This document shows, piece after piece, positions 33,300-41,925 of a stretch of 64,000 nucleotides of DNA (positions are counted from its first letter, which is position 1; every line of letters begins with the position of its first letter). A program made the position numbers and the translations under genes. A model generated the notes under the pieces. The model ran no database searches and had not been told where the DNA came from. It worked only from the letters and a program-made list of their open reading frames with translations. This stretch comes from Oribacterium sp. C9 (GTDB taxonomy: Bacteria; Bacillota; Clostridia; Lachnospirales; Lachnospiraceae), in the NCBI RefSeq assembly GCF_002007235.1, contig NZ_MUHW01000007.1, positions 62,001 through 126,000 on the forward strand, read 5' to 3'.

Positions 33300-34709
33300 T
33301 CATGCTCTTATTCTTTTCGGCTTCCATCCCTTCAAGGCGGCTCTTCCCTCCGGTGTAACCGGCTTTATCCACTTCCCGCGGTACAGATGAACCTGCATGA
33401 GAACATATCGTATGGGTTCGTCCAGATAACAGCAGGCAAAGACCAGAAGTGTAGGCATCTTCAGTATCATTCCTGTGATCCAGACGATCGGGATGAGCAT
33501 GAACCACATGAAAACGATCTCCAGAATGGTTCCATAGGATGCATCTCCCGCAGCTCTGAAGGTATCATTCTGCGCCCAGTTGCCCATCCTGATAAAAGCA
33601 GCAACCGCATAGATACATATAAATCCAAAGGCTATCCTGAAGCTCTCCCCGCTCATACCCATTAGTGTAAGTATAGGCGTATGCAGCAGCACCAGAGTGG
33701 CTCCAAGCATGCCTATAACGATCTGACAGAGATATATCAGCCTCCATGCCCTCGCATATGCCACATCCAGATTTCCGGTGCCAACCTCTTTTCCGACAAG
33801 TATCGATGCCGCATTGGCAAATCCTGCAAAAAAGCCTATGATCAGCCCCTCTAGTGTTCTGAAGACAGCCACCGCCGCGATGGCCTCCTCCGGCTGTCTT
33901 CCGAGGACAACATTGATGACCATGTTACCCAGACCTATAAATACTTCATTGGCGATTATGGGCGCACACTTTTTGAAAAATTCAGCCACAAAGGCTCTGT
34001 GCAATCTAAAGTGCCTCCGAACAGCGAACAGATACGGGTGTCTGTTCCTTAAAGCAAAAACAGTTATGATGCCAATGCTTACAGCCTGTGCTATGACTGT
34101 AGCCAGTGCCGCACCACGTACTCCCATGGCACTGAAGCCCAGATTTCCGAAAATCAGAACCCAGTTCAAAAAAATGTTGGTAGCAACCGCCACCAGCGAA
34201 GCATAAAGAGGTATACGTATCCTTTCAGTGCACCTGAGAAGAATAGACATTGCCATAGACAATACCATAAGAGGATATGAAAAACCGGCTATCCTTAGAT
34301 AAGTGATACCGATGTCCTGTATGGTCTTCTTATCTGTATAAAGCTTCATGACAAGTCCCGGAAATCCCACTGCCATGATGCAGAAAAGGAAAGCCACGCT
34401 CATCATGCAGGAAAGAGTCAGACCATAAGATCTATTGATTCCATCCTCATCCTTTGCTCCCCAAAACTGAGACAGGAACAGCATTCCTCCCCCGACGAAT
34501 CCCCAGTATCCGCTGAACATAAGTGAAGAAAACTGGGCACAAAGTCCAACAGCACCAACCTCGGTCCGTCCTATGGATGCGATCATCATAGTGTCCACCA
34601 TGGATCCTGTGGTAGTAAGGAGATTTTGAAGAGCCACCGGGATAGCGATCACCGCAACTCTTCTCAAAAAATCAATCAAGTCAAATTCTTCTGTTTTAAC
34701 ACTATTCAT
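33300..34709 (-). CDS. MATE-family multidrug/solute efflux protein
   Basis: A 469-residue protein with 12 predicted helices in two homologous halves (IAIPVALQNLLTTTGSMVDTMMIASIG at the first, ANEVFIGLGNMVINVVLGRQ at the second), the pattern of NorM/DinF-type MATE exporters driven by Na+ or H+. The C-terminus is basic (KGWKPKRIRA). It has no linked regulator. Substrates cannot be told from sequence. Confidence 0.95.
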   Translation of the reverse strand: MNSVKTEEFDLIDFLRRVAVIAIPVALQNLLTTTGSMVDTMMIASIGRTEVGAVGLCAQFSSLMFSGYWGFVGGGMLFLSQFWGAKDEDGINRSYGLTLSCMMSVAFLFCIMAVGFPGLVMKLYTDKKTIQDIGITYLRIAGFSYPLMVLSMAMSILLRCTERIRIPLYASLVAVATNIFLNWVLIFGNLGFSAMGVRGAALATVIAQAVSIGIITVFALRNRHPYLFAVRRHFRLHRAFVAEFFKKCAPIIANEVFIGLGNMVINVVLGRQPEEAIAAVAVFRTLEGLIIGFFAGFANAASILVGKEVGTGNLDVAYARAWRLIYLCQIVIGMLGATLVLLHTPILTLMGMSGESFRIAFGFICIYAVAAFIRMGNWAQNDTFRAAGDASYGTILEIVFMWFMLIPIVWITGMILKMPTLLVFACCYLDEPIRYVLMQVHLYRGKWIKPVTPEGRAALKGWKPKRIRA

Positions 34710-35088
34710 GTACGTCGATCTCCAAGTCCATATATTTCCGGCTTTCTGATATGCAGCACTTTCGATAGATGATCATGCGAAAATGATGACCGTCTAACTA
34801 TGATACACCAACTTAATAAATTATGAAATGATACACCTCTTCTCACAGCTATTACACTAATTCCGATTACTCTAAATCCGATCACTCTCAGCTCCGGTCT
34901 TTTGCATCCTAAAAAAAGATATCTTATTCTCAATTTGAACGGATCATAAAGTCTAAGATCACTGCTAAGGCCCATACTGCAGCACGATTTAATAATACAT
35001 TCTGTAAAACAGAAATGGCATTTCAACTAATGCCGCAACCGCTTTTCTGTGCACATTGACCAATTTAGAATTTATTTTCGTTATTTTA
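34710..35088. other. Intergenic region, no gene seen
   Basis: Nearly 500 bp separate the divergent MATE and alcohol dehydrogenase genes. It contains a 15-bp near-direct repeat (TCCGATTACTCTAAA then TCCGATCACTCTCAG at 34862-34891), two copies of ATGATACACC, and a small hairpin TGGCATT/AATGCC at 35013-35032. No RNA family is recognised. Confidence 0.5.
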
Positions 35089-35118
35089 TTGACAGTTTTA
35101 ACTTTTTTTGAGTATCAT
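35089..35118 (+). promoter_or_regulatory. Promoter of the isopropanol-type alcohol dehydrogenase
   Basis: TTGACA (35089-35094), 18 bp, TATCAT (35113-35118). Confidence 0.75.
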
Positions 35119-35131
35119 ATTGGCAGTGTTA

Positions 35132-35149
35132 TTGATAATTCTTTAACAG
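35132..35149. promoter_or_regulatory. Rex-like operator upstream of the alcohol dehydrogenase
   Basis: TTGATAA-TTCT-TTAACAG matches 12 of 14 fixed Rex positions and lies just after the expected transcription start, the same geometry as at gldA. Confidence 0.55.
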
Positions 35150-35208
35150 TGTTTCGTGCATTAACCCCCAAGGGTTATAAAATAAAAACAAAAAGAAGGA
35201 GTAATCAC

Positions 35209-36276
35209 ATGAAAGGTTTTGCAATGCTTAAGATCGGCGAAGTAGGCTGGATCGAGAAGGAACGTCCTGTATGCGGACCAATGGATGCTATATGTAAGCC
35301 ACTTGCTATCGCTATCTGTACATCAGACGTACACACAGTTTGGGAAGGTGCCGTTGGTGACCGTCACAACATGATCCTCGGACATGAGGGATGTGCTGAA
35401 GTCGTAGAAGTAGGTTCCATGGTTAAGGATTTCAAGCCGGGCGACAAGGTTCTGGTTCCTGCTATCACACCTGACTGGAATTCACTTGAGGCACAGGGCG
35501 GTTATTCAATGCATTCAAACGGAATGCTCGCAGGCTGGAAGTTCTCAAATTTCAAGGATGGTCTTGATTCAGAGTATTTCCACGTTAATGATGCCGATGG
35601 AAACCTCGCACACATGCCTGAGGGTATGAGCCTTGAAGATGCATGTATGCTTTCAGACATGGTACCTACAGGATTCCATGGTGTAGAGCTCGCAGATGTT
35701 CAGTTCGGTGATACAGTTCTCGTTATCGGTATCGGACCTGTTGGTCTTATGTCAGTTGCAGGTACACACCTTCGTGGTGCTTCCCGCATCATCGCAGTAG
35801 GAACTCGTCCTAAGTGTGTAGAGATCGCAAAGTTCTACGGTGCTGACGAGTTCATCAGCTATAAGGACGGCTCTATCGAAGATCAGGTTATGAAGCTTAC
35901 AAACGGCAAGGGTGTTGACCGCGTAGTTATCGCAGGCGGAAGCGTTAAGACATTTGAATCCGCTGTTAAGTCACTTAAGCCGGGTGGAAAGATCGGTAAT
36001 GTAAACTACCTTGGAAGCGGCGATTTTATCACCATCCCACGTGTAGAATGGGGCGTAGGTATGGGTCACAAGCAGATCAACGGCGGTCTCATGCCGGGCG
36101 GACGTCTCCGCATGGAGAAGCTTGGTGCTCTCGTATCATCAGGCAAGCTCGATGTAAGCAAGCTTTCTACTCATGTATTCCATGGTTGGGAGCACATTCC
36201 TGAGGCATTACAGCTCATGAAGGATAAGCCGGCTGATCTCATCAAGCCTGTAGTTATCCTCGACAACAACCCATAA
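35209..36276 (+). CDS. NADP-dependent isopropanol-type (secondary) alcohol dehydrogenase
   Basis: The 355-residue protein closely resembles the Clostridium beijerinckii/Thermoanaerobacter secondary alcohol dehydrogenase: MKGFAMLKIGEVGWIEKERP, CTSDVHTVWEGA with catalytic-Zn Cys, LGHEGCAEVV, VPAITPDWNSLEAQGGY, GWKFSNFKDG and VIGIGPVGLM. It reduces acetone and other ketones or aldehydes with NADPH and carries catalytic Zn, lacking the four-Cys structural Zn loop of yeast-type ADH. The frame runs upstream to 35056, but AGAAGGAG sits before the ATG at 35209. Codon use is strongly biased, suggesting high expression. Confidence 0.95.
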   Translation: MKGFAMLKIGEVGWIEKERPVCGPMDAICKPLAIAICTSDVHTVWEGAVGDRHNMILGHEGCAEVVEVGSMVKDFKPGDKVLVPAITPDWNSLEAQGGYSMHSNGMLAGWKFSNFKDGLDSEYFHVNDADGNLAHMPEGMSLEDACMLSDMVPTGFHGVELADVQFGDTVLVIGIGPVGLMSVAGTHLRGASRIIAVGTRPKCVEIAKFYGADEFISYKDGSIEDQVMKLTNGKGVDRVVIAGGSVKTFESAVKSLKPGGKIGNVNYLGSGDFITIPRVEWGVGMGHKQINGGLMPGGRLRMEKLGALVSSGKLDVSKLSTHVFHGWEHIPEALQLMKDKPADLIKPVVILDNNP

Positions 36277-36379
36277 TATAAAGAGATAAAGTGAAGGATA
36301 CAAATTCTTTTGCTGTTATCCTGCAGGTTCTTCCTGCATGCATTAAATCCTATTAATACAAACACTGTAAAATATCATC

Positions 36380-36400
36380 GGAGCGGTCTTTGACCGCTCC
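36380..36400 (+). terminator. Hairpin between alcohol dehydrogenase and GTPase genes
   Basis: GGAGCGGTC-ttt-GACCGCTCC followed by TTCTCTT. It ends 32 bp before the GTPase start, so the GTPase is served by read-through or by a promoter between 36277 and 36380 (a TAAAAT lies at 36368-36373). Confidence 0.75.
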
Positions 36401-36432
36401 TTCTCTTGAAATTGGCCAGAAAGGATTCTACC

Positions 36433-37416
36433 ATGAAGATTCTCGTCGTATCCGGTTTTTTAGGTGCCGGTAAAACTACTTTTATAAAGGAGCTCATACG
36501 CCGTACAGGCACTGCTCCCGTCATTCTGGAAAATGAATACGGAAACAACAGTATAGATGCAGGAGAGCTTCGTAGTACCGATTCCGGTGAGAAAAAGCTG
36601 GAGGTTCTGGAGTTTATGGAGGGCTGCGTATGCTGCACCATGAAGGACAGCTTCATCAATTCCGTAATGACTGTTTTTTCCGGTCTTTCTCCCGAGTATC
36701 TCATCATAGAACCCACAGGTGTAGGACAGCTCAGTAATATCCTTAACAATTTAAAACCTATACTTCATGATCCTGTAACTCTTCTTAAACCCATAGTAGT
36801 TCTGGCTCCCAGAAGCTACAAACAGAACATGATGGAGTTCGAAGCGCTTTACAGAGATCAGATAGCTTATGCAAAAACTGTAGTCTTTTCAAAATGCGAA
36901 AACGAAGATCCTGAAGTACTTAAGGAAACAGAAGCTGCTATAAGAAGCATTAATAAAGACGCAGAGATCCTCTGCAGACATTATTCCGGACAGGATGATG
37001 AATGGTGGCGTTCTGTTATGGCGCTTCCATCAGAAACCATATCCGTGGATGAGACTGCATCAGAGAGCACTGAGTTCTCACAGGTCACACTGAACAATTC
37101 TGGTATGGAGAATCCTGCCCAGCTAATTCAGCTTTTAGAGGATTGCCTCAGAGGTCAGTTCGGACAGGTAGTACGTGCCAAGGGCACCATTCCTGTAGGA
37201 GCAGAAACTCTCCGTTTCGATCTGGCAGACGGCCTCTATTCCATTTCAGGTTCCCCCGAAAAGGCAAATCAATGTGTCTTTATCGGACGGGATCTCGACA
37301 GGATAGGATTAAGTCTCCGTACAGGAAGCCTGTTTGATGGACGGGATCTTTCCATCAGCAGAAAGATCATAAAGCCTGACAGAAAGCCAAAGATGTCCAT
37401 GAGGGCATCCGGATAA
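36433..37416 (+). CDS. COG0523 G3E GTPase, putative metal chaperone
   Basis: This 327-residue protein has P-loop GFLGAGKTTF (residue 8 on), the metal motif CVCC (C65, C67, C68), IIEPTGVGQL and a CobW-like C-terminal domain (VRAKGTIPVG to the CVFIGRDLD strand). The guanine-specificity segment reads VFSKCEN, a variant of NKxD. AGAAAGGA precedes ATG 36433; the ATG at 36406 lacks a site. It differs clearly from the pair at 8.4-10.4 kb. Its position after a Zn-dependent dehydrogenase suggests that enzyme as a client, an inference from neighbourhood alone. Confidence 0.9.
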   Translation: MKILVVSGFLGAGKTTFIKELIRRTGTAPVILENEYGNNSIDAGELRSTDSGEKKLEVLEFMEGCVCCTMKDSFINSVMTVFSGLSPEYLIIEPTGVGQLSNILNNLKPILHDPVTLLKPIVVLAPRSYKQNMMEFEALYRDQIAYAKTVVFSKCENEDPEVLKETEAAIRSINKDAEILCRHYSGQDDEWWRSVMALPSETISVDETASESTEFSQVTLNNSGMENPAQLIQLLEDCLRGQFGQVVRAKGTIPVGAETLRFDLADGLYSISGSPEKANQCVFIGRDLDRIGLSLRTGSLFDGRDLSISRKIIKPDRKPKMSMRASG

Positions 37417-37424
37417 ATTACAGA

Positions 37425-37460
37425 AATAGCGGCATCTCACTTATGTGGGATGCCGCTATT
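37425..37460. terminator. Bidirectional terminator
   Basis: AATAGCGGCATC and GATGCCGCTATT form a 12-bp stem between the converging GTPase and secreted-protein genes. Confidence 0.9.
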
Positions 37461-37489
37461 AATAAATATCATATTTACTTTAAGTACTA

Positions 37490-38038
37490 TCAATCAGTTT
37501 CCTGAATAGAGCTCATGATAATAGCCGGTACAGTGATAGAATCATCATCGTCATCAGTGACAGGTGCAAAAGTAAATTCAAGGATCTTGCCGCTTTCTGT
37601 AGAATAAGAAATATTCATAGTATTTTCATCCTTTACTCTATATCCGATACAATCGATATCGTTGATGATGCAATCCTCTATCTCACTGACATCATCCATC
37701 TTTTTAAGTTCCTTCTTATAATCACTTAAAGACTTAATTCCTGCATCCAATAAAACTACAGCAACCACGCCATCTGTCTTTCCATCCTCATAATACGCGA
37801 TATAACCATTTTCTTTATCATCCTTTGTCAGCTTGGAAGCCTTATAGTCATTTGGCAGCCAGAATTTAATGGCAACCTCATCCAATTCTACGAACTTACC
37901 CTTGATGCCTTCCTGCTTCGCGGTCTTCTCTCCGTCACTCCACTTCAACTCTGTGACATTTCCCTTGGCAAAAGACACCATACCAAATGATAAAATCGCC
38001 ATAATTACTGCCACCAACATAGCTATTCTCTTTTTCAT
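37490..38038 (-). CDS. Secreted protein of unknown function
   Basis: From ATG 38038 (GGAGG nine bases upstream) the protein begins MKKRIAMLVAVIMAILSFGMV with a signal peptide probably cleaved after VSFA. The mature part of about 155 residues is a small alpha/beta domain with alternating YIAYYEDGKTDGVVAVVLLD, an IEDCIINDIDCIGYRV segment (two Cys that might form a disulfide) and an acidic DDDDD stretch near the end. I do not recognise the family. A start at 38086 is open but would destroy the signal peptide. Confidence 0.8.
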   Translation of the reverse strand: MKKRIAMLVAVIMAILSFGMVSFAKGNVTELKWSDGEKTAKQEGIKGKFVELDEVAIKFWLPNDYKASKLTKDDKENGYIAYYEDGKTDGVVAVVLLDAGIKSLSDYKKELKKMDDVSEIEDCIINDIDCIGYRVKDENTMNISYSTESGKILEFTFAPVTDDDDDSITVPAIIMSSIQETD

Positions 38039-38137
38039 CCCATATTCCTCCTTTAAAATTTTATTGGATTTGAAAAAAGCCTTCATAAAATGACTAATCG
38101 GCGAAATTTTTTTGTTTATTAATAATCCGGCAAAAAA

Positions 38138-38608
38138 TTAATTTTCCTTCATATGCTCCATGCTCTCTCCCATACCTCTCAGGATCTCGGACAGTGTCCT
38201 TATATAATTCTCCGGGATTCCATCAGCCTTTTCGAACATCTCTCTGAACCAGAATTCATAGATGAAATGTGAATACTGCTCATATATCCTTTCACCTTCC
38301 TGAGTCACCATGGGATAAATATTCTTTTTGTTATCTCCACGATGTTCCTTAGCGAGGAAGCCCTTTGCCACAAGCTTGTTGACAATGTTTGAAAATGCGC
38401 CTCGCGTCACGCCCAGACGATTTGCCACCGTAACCATATTTCCAGAAGTATCTTCCAGAAGATACTCTATGACCTGTGCCTCGCGTGCTGTTATCTTGTA
38501 TTCAGTCCCGTAATGGTAGGGAGTCACGAAACCTGTGCTGGAGCTGTTACAAAGATATATGATGCTTTCCACCAACTCTCTGTATTTTCCCATCCATTCT
38601 GTCTTCAT
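38138..38608 (-). CDS. MarR-family transcriptional regulator
   Basis: A 156-residue winged-helix regulator: KITAREAQVIEYLLEDTSGNMVTVANRLGVTRGAFSNIVNKLVAKGFL is the MarR helix-turn-helix, followed by the wing HRGDNKKNIYPMVTQEGERI. The dimerisation helices flank it. Start 38608 has AGAGG upstream; two earlier in-frame ATG codons lack a site. The regulated gene could be the secreted protein downstream (100 bp) or the gene itself; the ligand is unknown. Confidence 0.9.
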   Translation of the reverse strand: MKTEWMGKYRELVESIIYLCNSSSTGFVTPYHYGTEYKITAREAQVIEYLLEDTSGNMVTVANRLGVTRGAFSNIVNKLVAKGFLAKEHRGDNKKNIYPMVTQEGERIYEQYSHFIYEFWFREMFEKADGIPENYIRTLSEILRGMGESMEHMKEN

Positions 38609-38655
38609 ATCCATACCTCTCATGACATAGTTAATATTTATACCTGCTTTCCAGG

Positions 38656-38870
38656 CGCTATAGACTTTTACACCTCATATTATGATGTGAGTGTCAAAAG
38701 TCTATAGCGGACCGCTTCGCGCTATGCGCTCTCGCGTTCCTCCCACATTCCGCACTCTCAGGCCGATAAATCGTCCTTACGTGCTCCATGTGGGGCGTGT
38801 CATGAAGTCTATCCTCCACTTTTGTGCAAGCACAAGTGGAGGAAGACTTATGACACTTATATCATATCAT
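38656..38870. mobile_element. MITE-like non-coding element of about 215 bp
   Basis: The left end carries a perfect 14-bp hairpin arm pair (CGCTATAGACTTTT at 38656, its complement ending at 38709). GTGTCAAAAGTCT (38691-38703) is inverted as AGACTTATGACAC (38844-38856), one mismatch in 13, giving imperfect terminal repeats. The right end has another stem, CCTCCACTT/AAGTGGAGG (38813-38842), and ends in a 21-bp stretch found again at 33274-33294. No transposase is encoded. It sits between the MarR gene and the hydrolase terminator. Confidence 0.55.
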
Positions 38871-38902
38871 GGTACTTAATATCAGTACCGATGTAAAGTC
38901 AG

Positions 38903-38955
38903 AAAAAAATCCCCCAAGGCAGATTCCGGATATTGGATCCGTCTGCTTTGGGGGA
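38903..38955 (-). terminator. Terminator of the alpha/beta hydrolase gene
   Basis: TCCCCCAA-GCAGA and TCTGC-TTGGGGGA pair around an 18-base loop, with seven U following on the minus strand. Confidence 0.88.
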
Positions 38956-39056
38956 ATCATTCCACACTCAGCTGAAGATACAGGGCTGAACCGCACAGCT
39001 CTTCAGCTTTCCTCTGTAATCATGTCATATCCATCTGAGGATGCTATGAAACAGAT

Positions 39057-40859
39057 TTATCTGGCAGCCCATGTAAGAGTGTTAGAGCAGCTTACGAAAG
39101 TTACTATGATACCGTTTATGATACCCGGAAGATACGGGTTTCTGGTCACTTCAAAAATCTTACGTGAAATAACCGCTGACAGTGGCAGGAAAACCAGCAT
39201 CGGGAACAGCCATACGATATACATACTGCCCGGATCAGTCCAAACCATAAATCCTGTCACAAGGTAATGAATATACTGAACAGCCAGTATGATGATGACC
39301 GGCACCACATTAGCTGCGGCCAGGATACAGAGATTGCTCTTTGTGTTGTAGTTATTGTAGACATTGACAGAAACAGAGTTCGCAATGTAGTAAACCAAAA
39401 ACATCGGCATATAAGGAAGAAGTGAGATCAGAAGGAACTTTGAAGTAAAAGGCTTTACCGCCAGAACCCAGATCCTGAAATCCGTTCCGAATAAATAATG
39501 AACTGTTGTCACACAGAGGAATCCGGCAGCAACTACTATAACCGCTGCGAGAACTGTCTTGCCGAGATCCTTTCCCAGGAGCTTTGCATTAGTATAAAAT
39601 GCTTCGCCGGAATTCTTCTTCGATGCAGCAGCCATAAGTAAGATGGCACAGATTCCGCAACACATAGCCCACATTCCGATTCCAAACACAGTACTCTGTC
39701 TCCAGGAAGAATTATCCTTCATAAATGAGTTGAAGCCATACATGATAGGCAGATATGTCAATGTGCCGAATACCGTTGTGATGGCGAGTCCTCCGAAGAA
39801 AGAAGCTGCTTTGCCTGTGAACTCGGGAACCTTGCTTTCCATATCCCTTTCGATATGGAAGAACTCAAGCTTCGATACCGCAATGGCAAGATTTGTAACA
39901 AATATAAAGAATCCTATGAGACCAATGAGATTGAAGAACTCTTTCCACTGCCATACCTGATCGGTGGAAGCGATCGGATTCGGTGCACCGATTGTCTTCT
40001 CAAAATACTCTATGGTAGCCTTCACTGCACGATATGAAAAATGTGACCATGGATGGATCATGTTAATAGGATAAATGATACGGTTTGCTGTAACTCCGTT
40101 TATATCCTCTGTATAGAAGGTGTTACCCTCACGATGATCCAGTCCCCTTGGATCCTGACCGAAATGTAAAAACGACTGGGCATTGTTATAGTTCAGATAA
40201 TCACGGGTCGCTGTTTTAGCTCCGTTCTCATCCACATCCGACATGAAGAATTCGTCATAATCGGCTGCTATGATACCGGCATTACGTGCTCCGTAAATGT
40301 TTACGAAATTTCCGTCATCATCGGTATAGAAGGCATCGTTACAGTTTAAAAGCACTGAGCTTATGAGGGGAGTTTCGGAAGCATTATCCTCAAGGATAGC
40401 TATGTTCGCGTTCAATGCCCCCAGCGAATGTCCTGTGATTCCTATCTTTGTTTTGTCTACGTAAGGAAGTGTGGAAACATAATGTACTCCTTCGATGGTT
40501 CCCACCAGACATCCATCTATGACCTCAGTATCGTCCGAGTTTCCGTGAGACGGCATATCAACTGTCAGAACCACATATCCGCGACGTGAAAGCTCAACAA
40601 AAAAGGCATCCTGCATTTCCTTGTCATTGAACATTCCATGACATGTCACGATGGTAGGCAATGAATCCTCTGCCTTTATTCCCTTGGGAGTTAGAAGCTT
40701 CGCCGAAAGCTCGAATCCTTTTGTAGTCACAAAATTCAGATCCCTGACTGTGACCGTGTTACCTGAGGTCTGCACTAAAGAAGCGCCTATTCCGCTTAGA
40801 AGCATAAGCAGCATAGATATGCACAACCAAAGTGCTACCCCATTCCTTTTTGTTTTCAT
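39057..40859 (-). CDS. Membrane-anchored alpha/beta hydrolase
   Basis: From ATG 40859 (GGGGGG upstream) the 600-residue protein starts with one TM helix (LWLCISMLLMLLSGIGASLV), followed by an extracytoplasmic alpha/beta-hydrolase domain of about 270 residues: TCHGMFNDKE oxyanion region, nucleophile GHSLGALNAN, a later Asp region and the MIHPWSHF His. The C-terminal half has about eight more membrane helices (FNLIGLIGFFIFVTNLAIAV onwards). The substrate is unknown; a lipid, peptide or ester at the cell surface is possible. The fusion of a secreted hydrolase with a polytopic domain is uncommon. Confidence 0.85.
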   Translation of the reverse strand: MKTKRNGVALWLCISMLLMLLSGIGASLVQTSGNTVTVRDLNFVTTKGFELSAKLLTPKGIKAEDSLPTIVTCHGMFNDKEMQDAFFVELSRRGYVVLTVDMPSHGNSDDTEVIDGCLVGTIEGVHYVSTLPYVDKTKIGITGHSLGALNANIAILEDNASETPLISSVLLNCNDAFYTDDDGNFVNIYGARNAGIIAADYDEFFMSDVDENGAKTATRDYLNYNNAQSFLHFGQDPRGLDHREGNTFYTEDINGVTANRIIYPINMIHPWSHFSYRAVKATIEYFEKTIGAPNPIASTDQVWQWKEFFNLIGLIGFFIFVTNLAIAVSKLEFFHIERDMESKVPEFTGKAASFFGGLAITTVFGTLTYLPIMYGFNSFMKDNSSWRQSTVFGIGMWAMCCGICAILLMAAASKKNSGEAFYTNAKLLGKDLGKTVLAAVIVVAAGFLCVTTVHYLFGTDFRIWVLAVKPFTSKFLLISLLPYMPMFLVYYIANSVSVNVYNNYNTKSNLCILAAANVVPVIIILAVQYIHYLVTGFMVWTDPGSMYIVWLFPMLVFLPLSAVISRKIFEVTRNPYLPGIINGIIVTFVSCSNTLTWAAR

Positions 40860-41164
40860 TTGGGTATCCCCCCTCTTCAAGTTATTTTTGTATTACCTTA
40901 ATACTATTTGACTATAAATCTTGCTCAATAGAATTGCAATAGGGTAATACAATTCTGTGGAATACGCACAAATAACATGATCAAAAGTTGGTGATAAGCA
41001 CAAGCAGGCTTATGGCAACGCTGATTAAATCCTTTCTTCAGATAAATCTGTGAAATATCCGATGGAATAAGTGAAGTTTTGAGCATCTGAAGATCCTCTA
41101 TGATATACTGTTATATGTAAACTTTCATTTTTACAGATAATTTATGCTTTGAAAGGAGAACATC
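40860..41164. promoter_or_regulatory. Divergent promoter region with 7-13-7 palindrome
   Basis: AGAATTG (40930-40936) is inverted as CAATTCT (40950-40956). GTATTACC upstream is also inverted as GGTAATAC inside this segment. These could be operators for the hydrolase gene. No further gene is seen. Confidence 0.4.
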
Positions 41165-41854
41165 ATGTGGGACAGAGCTAGTGTAAAAGCACAGGGAAAG
41201 GCAAACTTTAAAAGAAACTACTGGAATTCGGTTCTTGTTGCTCTCATTTATTCGATCTTTTTTTTGGCTTCAGGCTCAACTGCAAGAGGCAGGAGCGGAA
41301 ATATCAGCAGAGAAGTGCTTAACGATCCTGATTTTATGAAGATACTTATGATCATTTTAGCCCTAATAGGTGTTCTCATCGCCTTCGGATCCATCATAAA
41401 GATCTTTGTTATCAATCCTCTGGAGGTCGGCTGCAACAGGTTTTTCCTCGTGAACCAGTATGAAAATGCCACCATCGGCGAGGTCGGATTCAGTTACAAG
41501 AACAACTATTTAAATGCAGTTTCCGGCATCTTCCTCAGAGATCTTTTTACTCTGTTGGGATTTATTCTTTTTGTCATTCCCGGTATCATTCTAGGCTACT
41601 CCTACAGACTGGTACCTTATATACTTGCGGATGATCCCAACATCAAGGGCATCGATGCACTCAGGCAGTCCAGACAGATGATGAGCGGTCACAAATTTGA
41701 GGCTTTCATTTACGACCTCTCATTTATCGGATGGTATCTTTTAGGCTTGATCACCTGCGGAATCGCTGTGGCGTTCTATGTTCGTCCGTATAAGCTGAAC
41801 GCTGACGCTTCACTCTATATCGCCATAAAGAGAGCGAACGGATATCAGGGATAA
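41165..41854 (+). CDS. DUF975 membrane protein
   Basis: A 229-residue protein beginning MWDRASVKAQGKANFKRNYWNSVLVALIY, the standard DUF975 start (KxxAKxxLKxNYW), with about five membrane helices and the FVIPGIILGYSYRLVPYILADDP loop typical of the family. Function unknown; members are integral membrane proteins often found singly. AAAGGAGAA precedes the ATG. Confidence 0.88.
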   Translation: MWDRASVKAQGKANFKRNYWNSVLVALIYSIFFLASGSTARGRSGNISREVLNDPDFMKILMIILALIGVLIAFGSIIKIFVINPLEVGCNRFFLVNQYENATIGEVGFSYKNNYLNAVSGIFLRDLFTLLGFILFVIPGIILGYSYRLVPYILADDPNIKGIDALRQSRQMMSGHKFEAFIYDLSFIGWYLLGLITCGIAVAFYVRPYKLNADASLYIAIKRANGYQG

Positions 41855-41888
41855 CAACTGTGTTCTGACTGATTCGCACAAAATAAGT

Positions 41889-41919
41889 GCAGGTGCCGGA
41901 GTTATGCTCTGACACCTGC
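41889..41919. terminator. Terminator between DUF975 and CapA-like genes
   Basis: GCAGGTG and CACCTGC pair around a 17-base loop between two converging genes. Confidence 0.7.
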
Positions 41920-41925
41920 TCAAAC

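Noticed and set aside
34706-35026. Minus-strand 106-codon ORF ending over the MATE start
   Set aside because: Low-complexity translation with many Cys/Ile/Arg, no ribosome site and no recognisable family; it is an open frame in an AT-rich intergenic region.
35056-35208. N-terminal 51-residue extension of the alcohol dehydrogenase
   Set aside because: The promoter and the Rex-like box lie in this stretch, the strong ribosome site precedes 35209, and family members begin at MKGFAML.
38691-38879. Plus-strand 62-codon ORF inside the MITE-like element
   Set aside because: It spans the terminal repeats and stems of the element, has no ribosome site and an Arg/Pro/Ser-rich composition typical of chance frames.
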